Shown: in pieces, positions 1 to 6,917 of the stretch
Numbering within the stretch: position 1 is the stretch's first letter
Layout: every line of letters begins with the position of its first letter
Assembly: GCA_041485125.1 (NCBI GenBank)
Contig: JBGPIT010000151.1
Span: forward strand, 1-10,999
Direction of reading: 5' to 3'
Source: JBGPIT01 sp041485125
GTDB lineage: Bacteria > Desulfobacterota > Binatia > UTPRO1
DNA: 10,999 bases
Notes under the pieces: model-generated
Database searches by the model: none
What the model was told of the DNA's origin: nothing
Seen by the model: the letters and a program-made list of their open reading frames with translations, nothing else
Made by a program: the position numbers and the translations under genes

Positions 1-325
1 CCGACCGCGAACACAGCAACGCCGTGCGAGACGAACAGACGAGCATGCTTGTTGCTGCGCGAAATCGGTGACGCGGCGGCGGCTCGCGCGGGAGACGGGG
101 TGTGGCGGCGGCGCGGCGGGCCGGGGTGCCCCGAAGGGCGCGTTCGGGGCGACGATGTGGAAGCGTGCGTCGCGGCCGCAGCACCGTATGCAATCGACGT
201 CAGCGTGGTCGCGGAGCCTCAGCGCCAAGAGGGGCACCCCGGCCCGCCGCGCCGCCGCGACACCCCCGTCTCCGGACGCAAAGCCGTCCGCGGAATGCGA
301 CTTGGACAAGGTAACAGGCGCTTCT
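1..325. other. Left-edge region without a confident gene
   Basis: No reading frame here looks like a recognisable protein on the plus strand. On the minus strand one frame stays open from about 324 to the left edge. Its part between roughly 235 and 133 has strongly G/C-biased third codon positions and a CxRCC motif, which resembles coding DNA. It has no good ATG or ribosome site (a TTG at 309-307 is the only early candidate), and the rest is Arg/Pro/Ala-rich like an out-of-frame shadow. The region also holds the long inverted repeat described separately and the -35 element of the next gene. It could be the 5' part of a minus-strand gene running off the window, or a decayed gene; neither can be settled here. 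Confidence 0.3.
91..273. repeat. Long near-perfect inverted repeat (42/43-bp arms)
   Basis: The left arm is 91-132 and the right arm is 231-273. The reverse complement of the right arm matches the left arm except for one extra G and one G/C mismatch, so 41 of 43 aligned positions agree. The arms begin GGAGACGGGG and end GGGGTGCCCC. A short inner match (GGCGC at 137-141 against GCGCC at 222-226) extends the pairing. The 98-bp spacer is not obviously palindromic. No flanking target-site duplication is visible. Size and shape resemble a MITE or a pair of transposon ends, but a large cruciform or RNA hairpin upstream of the DHH gene is equally possible. Confidence 0.75.
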
Positions 326-331
326 TATAAT
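302..331 (+). promoter_or_regulatory. Sigma70-type promoter of the DHH phosphoesterase gene
   Basis: A perfect TATAAT lies at 326-331, with TTGGACA (close to consensus TTGACA) at 302-308. The spacer is 17-18 bp depending on how the -35 is set. Transcription would begin near 338, about 20 nt before the ATG at 360. The ATG at 330 overlaps the -10 box and so cannot be used by a transcript from this promoter. Confidence 0.6.
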
Positions 332-359
332 GTTCGCCTCGCACGAGTTGCGAGATTGC

Positions 360-1379
360 ATGGCGAGTGTACCTCCCAAAACGATGCTCGCCGGATTGCT
401 CCAGGCTCTCGAGGGTCCCGCGCCTCTCGTCATCGTGCCCCACGACAATCCGGACCCCGATGCGCTCGCCAGCGCTGCGGCGCTGAAGTACCTCGTCAAG
501 AACCTGCTCAAGAAGGACGCGGTGATCGCGCAAGGAGGGATCGTCGGTCGCGCCGAGAACCGGGCGATGCTGACCTACCTCAACATCGACTTGCGGCCGA
601 TCGGCGCCGTCGATTTCAGCGGCGACGTCCAGATCGCGCTGGTCGACACGCAGCCCGGGCGCAGCAACAACTCGCTGCCGGCCGGGCGCGTCCCGACGGT
701 CGTGATCGACCACCATCCAGCCTACGACGCCTACGAGAAGGTGCCGTTCCTCGACCTGCGCGAGCAATACGGCGCGACCTCGACGATCCTCACGGAGTAC
801 GTGCGCGAGTCGCATCTCGAGGTCGAGAGCAAGATCGCAACGGCGCTCTTCTACGGTATCGCCGCGGAGACACAGGACCTCGGACGGGAATCGACGCCGG
901 CCGATGTCGCCGCCGCGCAATTCCTCTATCCGTACGCCAACAAGAGGCGCCTCGCGAAGATCGAGAACGCGCGCGTGCCGCGTATCTACTTCCAGGCGTT
1001 TCGCGACGCGATCGAGCGCGCCGTGGTCTACGACCGACTGGTCTTGTCGGTGCTGCCGTCGGTCCAGTACCCGGACATGGTCGCCGAGGTCGCGGACTTC
1101 CTCCTTCGTCTCGACGAGGTCGAGTGGTCATGCGCGATCGGGACGTTCGAGCGCTCGGTGCACGTGTCGCTCCGCACCACCGAGCGCGAGGGCAACGCGG
1201 GTGACTTGCTGCAAAAGGTGCTCGGCAGCGCGGCAGCCGGCGGCCACGACATGATCGCCGGCGGCCGCTTGAAGCTCGAGAACGGCGCCTCGGCCGACGA
1301 AGCGGCGCAGGGCATTCGCGACCGGCTTCTCGGCAACCTCGACCTCGCTAGCGTCGCACCGCGCCCGCTGGTCGGCTGA
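360..1379 (+). CDS. DHH/DHHA1 family phosphoesterase (NrnA/RecJ superfamily)
   Basis: This is a predicted cytoplasmic, metal-dependent (usually Mn2+) phosphoesterase. Relatives degrade short oligoribonucleotides (nanoRNA), pAp or cyclic dinucleotides. The 339-residue product has DHH motif I HDNPDPDA (28-35), motif II VDTQPG (95-100), the DHHP signature (117-120), and a C-terminal DHHA1 domain with GGHDMIAGG (294-302), which binds substrate. The length fits a stand-alone NrnA-like enzyme without CBS, PAS or tRNA-nucleotidyltransferase domains. Where many relatives have an Asp-Thr in motif IV, this one reads ETQD (170-173), so exact substrate and metal geometry are uncertain. I chose the ATG at 360 because the upstream ATG at 330 lies inside the TATAAT promoter; no start has a strong ribosome site, and ATG 384 is the alternative. 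The gene is convergent with queG. Family assignment is secure, substrate is not. Confidence 0.9.
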   Translation: MASVPPKTMLAGLLQALEGPAPLVIVPHDNPDPDALASAAALKYLVKNLLKKDAVIAQGGIVGRAENRAMLTYLNIDLRPIGAVDFSGDVQIALVDTQPGRSNNSLPAGRVPTVVIDHHPAYDAYEKVPFLDLREQYGATSTILTEYVRESHLEVESKIATALFYGIAAETQDLGRESTPADVAAAQFLYPYANKRRLAKIENARVPRIYFQAFRDAIERAVVYDRLVLSVLPSVQYPDMVAEVADFLLRLDEVEWSCAIGTFERSVHVSLRTTEREGNAGDLLQKVLGSAAAGGHDMIAGGRLKLENGASADEAAQGIRDRLLGNLDLASVAPRPLVG

Positions 1380-1409
1380 GCGCGGCGCGGGCGGAGCCGG
1401 CCGCGGGGC

Positions 1410-2630
1410 TCACGAGGCCGCGGCGAGCGCGGCGTCGATCTCCGCCGCCGCCAACGCGTCGTCCTCGCAACTCCAACGCCGGTCGAGCGCCGTGCGGGCC
1501 GCGCGCCCACCGATCGCGCCGAGCGCCCATGCCGCATGCCCGCGCACCAAGGCTTCGGCGTCCTCGAGCGCACCAACGAGCGCGGGAACGGCCGCGGGGT
1601 TACCGGTATTGCCGAGCGCGACCGCCGCGTTCCGCACCAAACCGCGCCGCCTGGCGCGGCTGAGCGGCGTGCCGCGAAAGCGCGCCGCGAATCGATCCTG
1701 GTCGAGCGCGACGAGCTCGGGCAGCGCAGGGGAGAGCCAGTCCGCGACGGCGCGGTCAGAGGCCGCGCGGTCCAACGCGTCGCGATCGGTCGCCGTCCCC
1801 GCCGCCGCGTTCTCGTCCCGCCGATCCGCGTCGAGCCACGGCGCGACCCGCGGCAACCCCTCGCGACGCGCGGCGCTGTCCGTGTCGTTCCACGGGCACA
1901 CCTCCTGGCAAACGTCGCAGCCGAAGACCCACGGCCCCAGCGCGCCCCGCAGCTCACGCGGGATGACGCCGCGATGCTCGATCGTCAGGTAGGAGATGCA
2001 GCGGCGCGCGTCCATGGTGAGCCCGTCGCGGAGCGCTTGCGTCGGACATTCGACGCGACAGCGCGTGCAGCTGCCGCAGTGCTCCTCGCCTGGCTCGTCG
2101 GCGGCGAGCGGAACCGTCGTCACCAGCTCGGCGAGGAAGAACCACGACCCGGCGCGCGTGCTGAGCAGCATGGTGTTCTTGCCGAACCAGCCGAGACCGC
2201 CGCGGAGCGCCCACTCGCGCTCGAGGACGGCGCCGGTGTCGACGTAGCGCCTGGTCCGACTGTCGGGGCGCTCGCCGGCGAGGTACGCGCCGAGGAGCGC
2301 GAGCTTGCGGTCGAGGGTGCGATGGTAGTCGGCGCCGAGCGCGTAGGCGGCGACGCGGCCGCGCAGCTCGCGCCGCCAGTCGAGGCGCGGCGCGGGCGGC
2401 GGCGCGTAGGGATAGGCGAGCGAGATGACGGAGCGCGCATCGGGCAGGATGCCCGCGACGGTCAGGCGGCGCTCGGGCCGGCGCGCGAGGTAGCGCATCT
2501 CACCCGCGAAGCCGGCGTCGAGCCAGCCTTCGAGGTAGGCGCCGCGCGCGATCGGTGCGACCGCGGCAAAGCCGCAGGCGCTGAACCCGAGCTCAGCGGC
2601 GCGCCGACGGAGGCCGGTCTCGAGGTCCAT
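1410..2630 (-). CDS. queG: Epoxyqueuosine reductase QueG
   Basis: QueG performs the last step of queuosine synthesis, the cobalamin- and iron-sulfur-dependent reduction of epoxyqueuosine to queuosine at the wobble base of GUN tRNAs. The 406-residue protein has the family core: YHRTLDRKL (102-110), VDTGAVLER (130-138, with D131 at the place of the catalytic Asp), and GLGWFGKNT (145-153). It also has two [4Fe-4S] clusters ligated by C185, C188, C191, C195 and by C211, C238, C241, C245 (the last group in CDVCQEVCPWN). A C-terminal HEAT-like region (about 335-400) is the tRNA-binding tail found in many orthologues. An acidic, Ala-rich segment (about 250-300) makes it somewhat longer than usual. 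All ligands are present, so it should be active. It lies 57 bp downstream of the large surface-protein gene on the same strand, but a functional link is unlikely. No strong ribosome site is seen before the ATG at 2630. Confidence 0.95.
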   Translation of the reverse strand: MDLETGLRRRAAELGFSACGFAAVAPIARGAYLEGWLDAGFAGEMRYLARRPERRLTVAGILPDARSVISLAYPYAPPPAPRLDWRRELRGRVAAYALGADYHRTLDRKLALLGAYLAGERPDSRTRRYVDTGAVLEREWALRGGLGWFGKNTMLLSTRAGSWFFLAELVTTVPLAADEPGEEHCGSCTRCRVECPTQALRDGLTMDARRCISYLTIEHRGVIPRELRGALGPWVFGCDVCQEVCPWNDTDSAARREGLPRVAPWLDADRRDENAAAGTATDRDALDRAASDRAVADWLSPALPELVALDQDRFAARFRGTPLSRARRRGLVRNAAVALGNTGNPAAVPALVGALEDAEALVRGHAAWALGAIGGRAARTALDRRWSCEDDALAAAEIDAALAAAS

Positions 2631-3341
2631 TCGCGTCCACGCATAGCGGACCGCGCGCCGGCCGACGAGGCCGACGCGCCGGGCGCGTCAGGGACGCTTG
2701 CAGACGAGGCGCAGGTCGTCGCTGTCGTCGCCACCCGTCGACGTGTCGGGCGGCGGCGCGGTCCACGCGCGGGTGCTGAAGTGCTCGGTGTGCGTCAGCT
2801 GCCCGCCGAGCGGAACCACGATGTCGAACGTCTCGGTGCAGTTGTCGGGCGGCACGAGGACGAAGGGCGGGCTGAACGTGAACTGATTCCCGCTCGGCGC
2901 CACGCCGGTCAGCGTCTCGATCGCCGCGAGGAGCGCCAGCGCGTTCGCCGTGCCGGACGGGTTGTTGCCCGACGGCAAGGGCTCCTGCAGGCGATAGCGC
3001 GTCAGGCCGTCGCTGAACGTACACTCGGGGAGGCTCGGATCGGCCACCGTGAAGCAGAGGGCGACCCGGAAGGTGCACTCGTCGTTGACCGTGGCGTCCG
3101 CATCGCAGCTCGGATCGCCGTCGAGGCAGGTTTGCCGCGTGCTGACGAGGCCATCGGCGTCGACGAACGGATCGTTCATCGGATTGATCACCGCCCACTC
3201 CGCGACGCAGTCCTGCGTACGGCTGCCGCCGCCCGGGATCAGGGTCTCGAACTGGCACTGCTCGCCGCAACCGTCGCCGGGATCGGTGTCGCCGTAGTCG
3301 CATTGCTCGCCGTGATCGAGGACGCCGTTGCCGCAGACACC

Positions 3342-3728
3342 CGGCGTCTCCGTGGCGGTCGGGACCGGCGTCGCGACGATGGTCGCGCTCGGCGTCGGCG
3401 AGAGCGGCGTCGCGGTCTGAGAGGGCGTGGCGGTCGGCGTCGGCGTCGCGGGGGTTTCGGTCGCCGTTTCCTCGACCGTCGGCGTCGCGGTCGCGACGTC
3501 GGGGGTCGGCGTCTCGAGCTCCGGCGTCGGCGTCGCGTCGATCGCTGTCTCGGTCGGCGTGCTGGTCGGGGTCTCGGTTGGTGTCTCGGACGGAGTCTCC
3601 GTCGGGATCTCCGTCGGTAGACTCGTCGCGGTCGCGGTCGGCAGCGCCGTCTCGGTCGCGGTCGGGACGGGGGTCGACGTCACCACCGGCGTCGGCGTCA
3701 CCACCGGGGTCGCGGTCGGGGAGGGGCC
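3342..3728 (-). repeat. Thr-Pro-rich linker 2 (low-complexity tract)
   Basis: This second linker of about 129 residues joins Cys-rich copy 2 to the second DUF4215 repeat. Compared with linker 1 it has more Glu, with TETP units repeated (as in ETPSETPTETPT). That suggests expansion by short tandem duplication. Confidence 0.8.
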
Positions 3729-4199
3729 CGGCGGAGCGCAGAAGAAGTCGTTGCCGAGCTCGAGACCGACGCGGGCGAGCTCGTCGTCGATCATCGGCAA
3801 GGCGAAGCGGAGGATGGTCGTGCCGGTGCAGCCATAGCCGCGCGCGACGCATGCGCCCGCGCTCGACGCGTCGTCGACGGCCGGCACGCCGAGGTCGGCG
3901 CACCGATCGGCGGCCGAGGTGAAACCGAGACCGGCGGCATCGAGCACCGCCGAGGGCGGCAACGTGCCGCAGCCGCGGCTCACCGCGGCGACGAACTTCG
4001 AGGGGCCGGTCGTCCGCAGCTCCGCCAAGCGCGAGGCGCAACGGGTGGCGAAGCGGCTGCAGTCCTTCCCGGTCACGCGACACTTGAAGAGCGAGTCGAC
4101 ACAGCCGCGCGCCACCGTCAGCTGTCGCTGCAAAAGCGTCCGCCCGGCTGCCAGCATCGCCTTCTCGCAGCGCACCGCCCCCTTTGCGAGGGCGGGATC
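3729..4199 (-). other. Cys-rich module copy 2 (protein domain)
   Basis: This copy spans from about ALAKGAVRCEKA to FFCAPPG. Its second half, with VLDAAGLGF, then RCADLGV, SAGACV, YGC and FCAPP, matches copy 1 in order and spacing. That shows an internal tandem duplication within the same gene. The copies have diverged considerably at residue level, so the duplication is old. Confidence 0.65.
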
Positions 4200-4226
4200 G
4201 GCGAGGCCGTCGAGATTGCCGGTCGG

Positions 4227-4721
4227 CGGCGGCACGCACAGGCCGAGCGCGCCGACGTCGACCAGGCTGCCCAGCAGATCTGCGACGCGCGGCGCGGCGA
4301 TCGCGACGCTGCGCTCGACCTCGCACGCGCTGCCGAACTGCACGCAGGCAGCGACCGCCGTCGTCGACGTCAGCGCCACACCGACGTCGTCGAGACACGT
4401 CGGGGCGGCGGCGTTGAAGCCGAGACCCTCGGATGCTTGCAGCACCGCGAACGGCACTTGCGGCGGCGCGCCGCCACAGGACTTCGCGAAATCATCGTTG
4501 AAGGTGCTGCGCGCCTTCTCGATACGCGCGAGCTTGGTGTCGCACTTCGCAGCGGCCGAGGCGAGGCAGCTCGTGCGCTTCGGGCCGTTCGGCAGGCGCT
4601 GCAGACAGCTGAACGCGGCGACGCTGCAGGTCTCGAGCGTGGTCGCCTGGGTGAGGACGAAACGCGTCGTCGCCTTGCCGAGCCCGCTCTGACACTGAAT
4701 GAGAATCTTCGGCACCACGAG
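4227..4721 (-). other. Cys-rich module copy 1 (protein domain)
   Basis: This copy spans from about ILIQCQSGLG to LGLCVPPP. It is Cys-rich and predicted helical. Its second half has VLQASEGLGF, then a Cys, then AVAACV and GSAC, and it ends LCVPP. It aligns with copy 2 over its whole length and is not a family I can name. Confidence 0.65.
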
Positions 4722-4733
4722 AGGCAGCGGTGG

Positions 4734-5054
4734 TGTCGCGACGCCGGTTGGCGTGGCGGTCGCCGTCGGAACGCTGGTGCCAGCCGTGACGGTGGTCGTC
4801 GGCGTCGGCGTCTTGGTGGCCGTCACCGTCGCGGTCGCGGTGACCGTCTCGACCGGCGTCGCGGTGAGCGTCGGCGTCGGCCCGGTCGGCGTCGGTGTCT
4901 CCGCCGTCGCGCTCGGCGTGAGCGTCGGCGTCGGCGTGACCGTCGGAATGGGAGTCAGGGTTTTCGTCGCGGTCTCGGTCACCGTCGGCGTCGCCGTCTT
5001 GGTCGGGGTCGGCGTCTTGGTGCGCGTCGGCGTCGTCGTCGGCGTAGGAGTGGG
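4734..5054 (-). repeat. Thr-Pro-rich linker 1 (low-complexity tract)
   Basis: This tract encodes about 107 residues made mostly of Thr, Pro, Ala and Val, in patterns such as PTPT and TATATVT, with imperfect ACC/ACG-CCG codon repeats. Such linkers are extended and are often found between domains of secreted bacterial proteins. On the plus strand the tract reads as Val/Gly repeats, which creates spurious open frames. Confidence 0.8.
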
Positions 5055-5129
5055 GCAGGTGAACGCCGAGCAGCTGGCGTTGCAGCAGTCGCCGTCCGCG
5101 GTGTTGCCGTCGTCGCAGACTTCCGGTCC

Positions 5130-5132
5130 CTA
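5130..5132 (-). other. In-frame amber (TAG) codon splitting the surface-protein gene
   Basis: The minus strand reads GGC ATC GTC TAG GGA CCG GAA GTC: Gly-Ile-Val-stop-Gly-Pro-Glu-Val. In DUF4215/myxococcus Cys-rich repeats the stop position is typically Glu (CGDGIVE followed by GPEVCDDGN), so a single GAG-to-TAG change explains it. The frame is open on both sides, for 534 codons before and 813 after. Confidence 0.9.
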
Positions 5133-6734
5133 GACGATGCCGTCGCCGCAGACCGGACAGACCGGATAGACGCCCGAGCTCGAGCTCGTGAGCTCGAGGT
5201 CGACGCGGCCGGTGGCGAACACGACGCCCGCCCCGACCGTCGGCGTGGTCCCCGGCGGATGGGTAAGGAAGACCTTGCCGAGGGGATTCGCGAAGTAGTG
5301 GCCACCGGCGCCGATCGTGAACGTGCCGAGCGCGCCGAGATCGACGCGCGCGGCACTGCCGGAGGCATCGACCACGAGGTTCGGCGCCAGGATGAGATTG
5401 CAGCCGGCGATCAGCGCATCGCCGCCGTTGCCGCCGTTGCCGCCGGTCGCATCGACGCCCGAGCTCGCCCCGACCGTCAGGGTGCCGAAGGCCGCGTTGC
5501 CGGATTTGACGGCGATCGAGCCGCCCGAGCCGGCGTCGCTACTCGCGTCCGCGTTCAGCGTGTCGTTGAGGGTCGTGTCGCGCGCGGCGGTGATGGTGAT
5601 GTCGCCCGCGCTGCTGCCGCCGCTGGTGTCGAACGAGGCATCGATGAACGCGTCGGTGCCGGCGTCGACGTCGCAATCGCCGCCGTCGCTGTCGACGCCC
5701 ACGCCGCGCACCACGATGCTGCCTTGCAGCCGCACCTCACCGTCCCGCGGCGTGATGGCGTTGAGCACGTTGTCGCTGCTGTCGGCCACGAACGTGCCGC
5801 CGCCGCCGTCGGGGCTGCCGCCGGTCGCATGTACCGCGCCGTTGAAGAACACGTTGCCGAAGGCTTCGAGGGCGACGTCGCCGCCGTCGTACCCCCCCGA
5901 CGTGTCGCTGCTGCCGTCGGCGGTGAGGTTGGCGGTGACCGACAGATTGCCGCCGACCTTCTGGTTGCCGGCGATCGAGTCGATGCCGGCGCGCAGCCGG
6001 ATGCTGCCGCCGGCGCCACCGCCGCCGGTGCTGCTGACGTCGATCGAGCGCGTCACCGACTGGTCGTCCGCGGCAGCGAGATCGACGTCGCCGCCGTCGC
6101 CGAGGCCGCCGGTCGCCGCGATCGGCTGCGTCACCGTGAGCGTCGACCCGGCTTGCATGCTGAGCGAGCCGCCGCCGCCGCCGATGCCGCCGCTCAGATC
6201 GAACGAGCCGTCGTTCGCGATCGCGCCCGTGGCGAAGATGTCGATCGAGCCGCCGCTGGCGCTGTTGGGACTCCCGGAGACGCCCTTGGCGTTCACCTGC
6301 GCGCCGTTGGTGAAGGTGACGTCGCCGGCCGCGATGAGACGCGCCAGGCCGCCGGAGTTGCCCGAGACGTCGATGCGACCGCGCGTCGTGAGGTTGATCG
6401 TCGAATCGGAGGTGAGAAAGAGCGAGCCGCCGCGTCCGTTCGCCGGGCGGCCCGCGACGCGCCCGTCGATCTCGATCTTGTTCGCGTGCAGCGTGAGAAC
6501 GGCGCTGCCGACGTTGAAGTCACCCTGGAACTTCACGCCGCGGCTGCCGAAGTTGAGCACGCAGCCGCCGGACACGTCGAAGGTACCGCTGATGACGCAC
6601 GGGTCCGCGCGCGGATTGCAAAAGAGGATCGTATTGTCCGGCTGATCGCAAACCTGGGTCGCGGCCTTCGCGACGGCAGGGAGTGCGAGCACGACCGCGA
6701 GCGACAATCGAGCGACGGCACCGAGACGAGACAT
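5130..6734 (-). CDS. Secreted beta-helix-like surface protein, N-terminal part (truncated by TAG)
   Basis: As read, this encodes 534 residues: a signal peptide (MSRLGAVARLSLAVVLALPAVAKA, cleavage probably after AKA near residue 23), a short Cys-containing cap, and a long Gly/Asp/Ser-rich array to about residue 510. The array has recurring units of roughly 35-40 residues, such as GGSIDIFATG, GGDVDLAAAD and GGDVALEAFGN, separated by GG-rich turns. This is the pattern of right-handed beta-helix, filamentous-haemagglutinin-like surface proteins. It ends PVCPVCGDGIV, the first half of a DUF4215 repeat, and then stops at TAG. The ATG at 6734 starts the signal peptide directly; a TTG at 6800 would add 22 residues and spoil it. 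No Shine-Dalgarno is visible. It is divergent from flagellin. The likely role is adhesion or an extracellular matrix, inferred from architecture only. Confidence 0.8.
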   Translation of the reverse strand: MSRLGAVARLSLAVVLALPAVAKAATQVCDQPDNTILFCNPRADPCVISGTFDVSGGCVLNFGSRGVKFQGDFNVGSAVLTLHANKIEIDGRVAGRPANGRGGSLFLTSDSTINLTTRGRIDVSGNSGGLARLIAAGDVTFTNGAQVNAKGVSGSPNSASGGSIDIFATGAIANDGSFDLSGGIGGGGGSLSMQAGSTLTVTQPIAATGGLGDGGDVDLAAADDQSVTRSIDVSSTGGGGAGGSIRLRAGIDSIAGNQKVGGNLSVTANLTADGSSDTSGGYDGGDVALEAFGNVFFNGAVHATGGSPDGGGGTFVADSSDNVLNAITPRDGEVRLQGSIVVRGVGVDSDGGDCDVDAGTDAFIDASFDTSGGSSAGDITITAARDTTLNDTLNADASSDAGSGGSIAVKSGNAAFGTLTVGASSGVDATGGNGGNGGDALIAGCNLILAPNLVVDASGSAARVDLGALGTFTIGAGGHYFANPLGKVFLTHPPGTTPTVGAGVVFATGRVDLELTSSSSGVYPVCPVCGDGIV

Positions 6735-6744
6735 TGGAGTCGTT

Positions 6745-6774
6745 AAGATAGGGGTTATGCGAGTTGCTGCGCAA
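6745..6774 (-). promoter_or_regulatory. Possible promoter of the surface-protein gene
   Basis: On the minus strand TTGCGC (6774-6769) and TATCTT (6750-6745) are spaced 18 bp apart within a locally AT-richer stretch. The predicted start would be about 4 nt before the ATG at 6734, so the transcript would be essentially leaderless. This fits the lack of a ribosome site. The match to consensus is modest. Confidence 0.3.
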
Positions 6775-6802
6775 TATGTCTTTTTCGATACTTCGCGCAA
6801 TA
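6769..6802. repeat. Direct repeat GCGCAATA x2 in the divergent region
   Basis: The octamer GCGCAATA occurs at 6769-6776 and 6795-6802, 26 bp apart start to start. It sits on the promoter side of the surface-protein gene, between it and flagellin. It could be a pair of operator half-sites; the spacing is about two and a half helical turns. Chance occurrence is not excluded. Confidence 0.3.
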
Positions 6803-6889
6803 GGGGGCACGGCGCATCACACGCGCTGTGGCATGGCGTCGCGCAGCCAACGTCGCCTCGGGCGCGCTATCGCCACGCGCCGGCCGCGC

Positions 6890-6917
6890 TCAAGTTCGAC
6901 CCGAGCACATCCGATAC
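6890..6917 (+). promoter_or_regulatory. Sigma28 (FliA)-like promoter of flagellin
   Basis: TCAAGTTC at 6890-6897 and TCCGATAC at 6910-6917 resemble the sigma28 consensus TAAAGTTT-N11-GCCGATAA, with a 12-nt spacer instead of 11. Transcription would start near 6924, giving a leader of about 105 nt. Late flagellar genes are the classic FliA targets, so context supports the call. No clear sigma54 (GG-N10-GC) match was seen nearby. Confidence 0.55.

Larger units (their letters stand above)
2688..5129 (-). pseudogene. C-terminal part of amber-interrupted secreted Cys-rich/Thr-Pro protein
   Basis: This 813-codon segment continues exactly in frame after the TAG at 5130-5132 and has no start or signal peptide of its own. 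The first usable codon, GTG at 4982, is an ordinary Val inside a Thr-Pro linker. In whole-protein numbering (Met at 6734 = 1) it has five parts. The first is the rest of a DUF4215 repeat, GPEVCDDGNTADGDCC and following (536-560). Next come Thr-Pro linker 1 (about 561-668) and two tandem Cys-rich helical modules of about 155 residues (about 672-836 and 846-1002). Then Thr-Pro linker 2 (about 1003-1131) leads to a second DUF4215 repeat with CGNGVLDHGEQCDYGD (from 1134), and a C-terminal domain with six Cys ends in LRLVCKRP. The modules share Cys spacing and a core with GLGF, then C, then ACV and C. I do not recognise the module. It would be extracellular if expressed. It is either a broken gene or made by stop-codon readthrough. 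Confidence 0.8.

Noticed and set aside
1380..1430. Bidirectional terminator between the DHH gene and queG
   Set aside because: GGCCGCGG occurs twice and could form a short stem, but such GC-rich palindromes are common here, there is no T-tract, and one arm lies inside queG.
1536..3620. 694-codon plus-strand open frame opposite queG and the surface-protein gene
   Set aside because: It is Arg/Ala/Glu-rich with no domain and lies antisense to clear genes. Long antisense frames are expected opposite high-GC coding DNA.
3342..3728. CRISPR-like or satellite repeat array
   Set aside because: The repetition is short, imperfect and in codon register, encoding a Thr-Pro linker. There are no constant repeats with unique spacers.
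3427..3837. Val/Gly repeat protein on the plus strand (also 4699-5133)
   Set aside because: It is the reverse complement of the Thr-Pro linkers read in another frame, with no start context.
2593..4398. 601-codon minus-strand frame overlapping the surface-protein gene
   Set aside because: It is the same strand in a shifted frame, made of Arg/Asp repeats produced by the Thr-Pro codons. It has no motifs.
4980..4982. GTG at 4982 as the start of an independent 764-residue gene
   Set aside because: The frame is open upstream to the TAG at 5130 and carries the other half of a DUF4215 repeat. The GTG is a Val within a low-complexity linker, without a ribosome site or signal peptide.
4437..6746. 769-codon plus-strand open frame opposite the surface protein
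   Set aside because: Its low-complexity Arg/Ala/Val composition is a mirror of the Gly/Asp and Thr-Pro repeats on the minus strand, which has the signal peptide and recognisable motifs.
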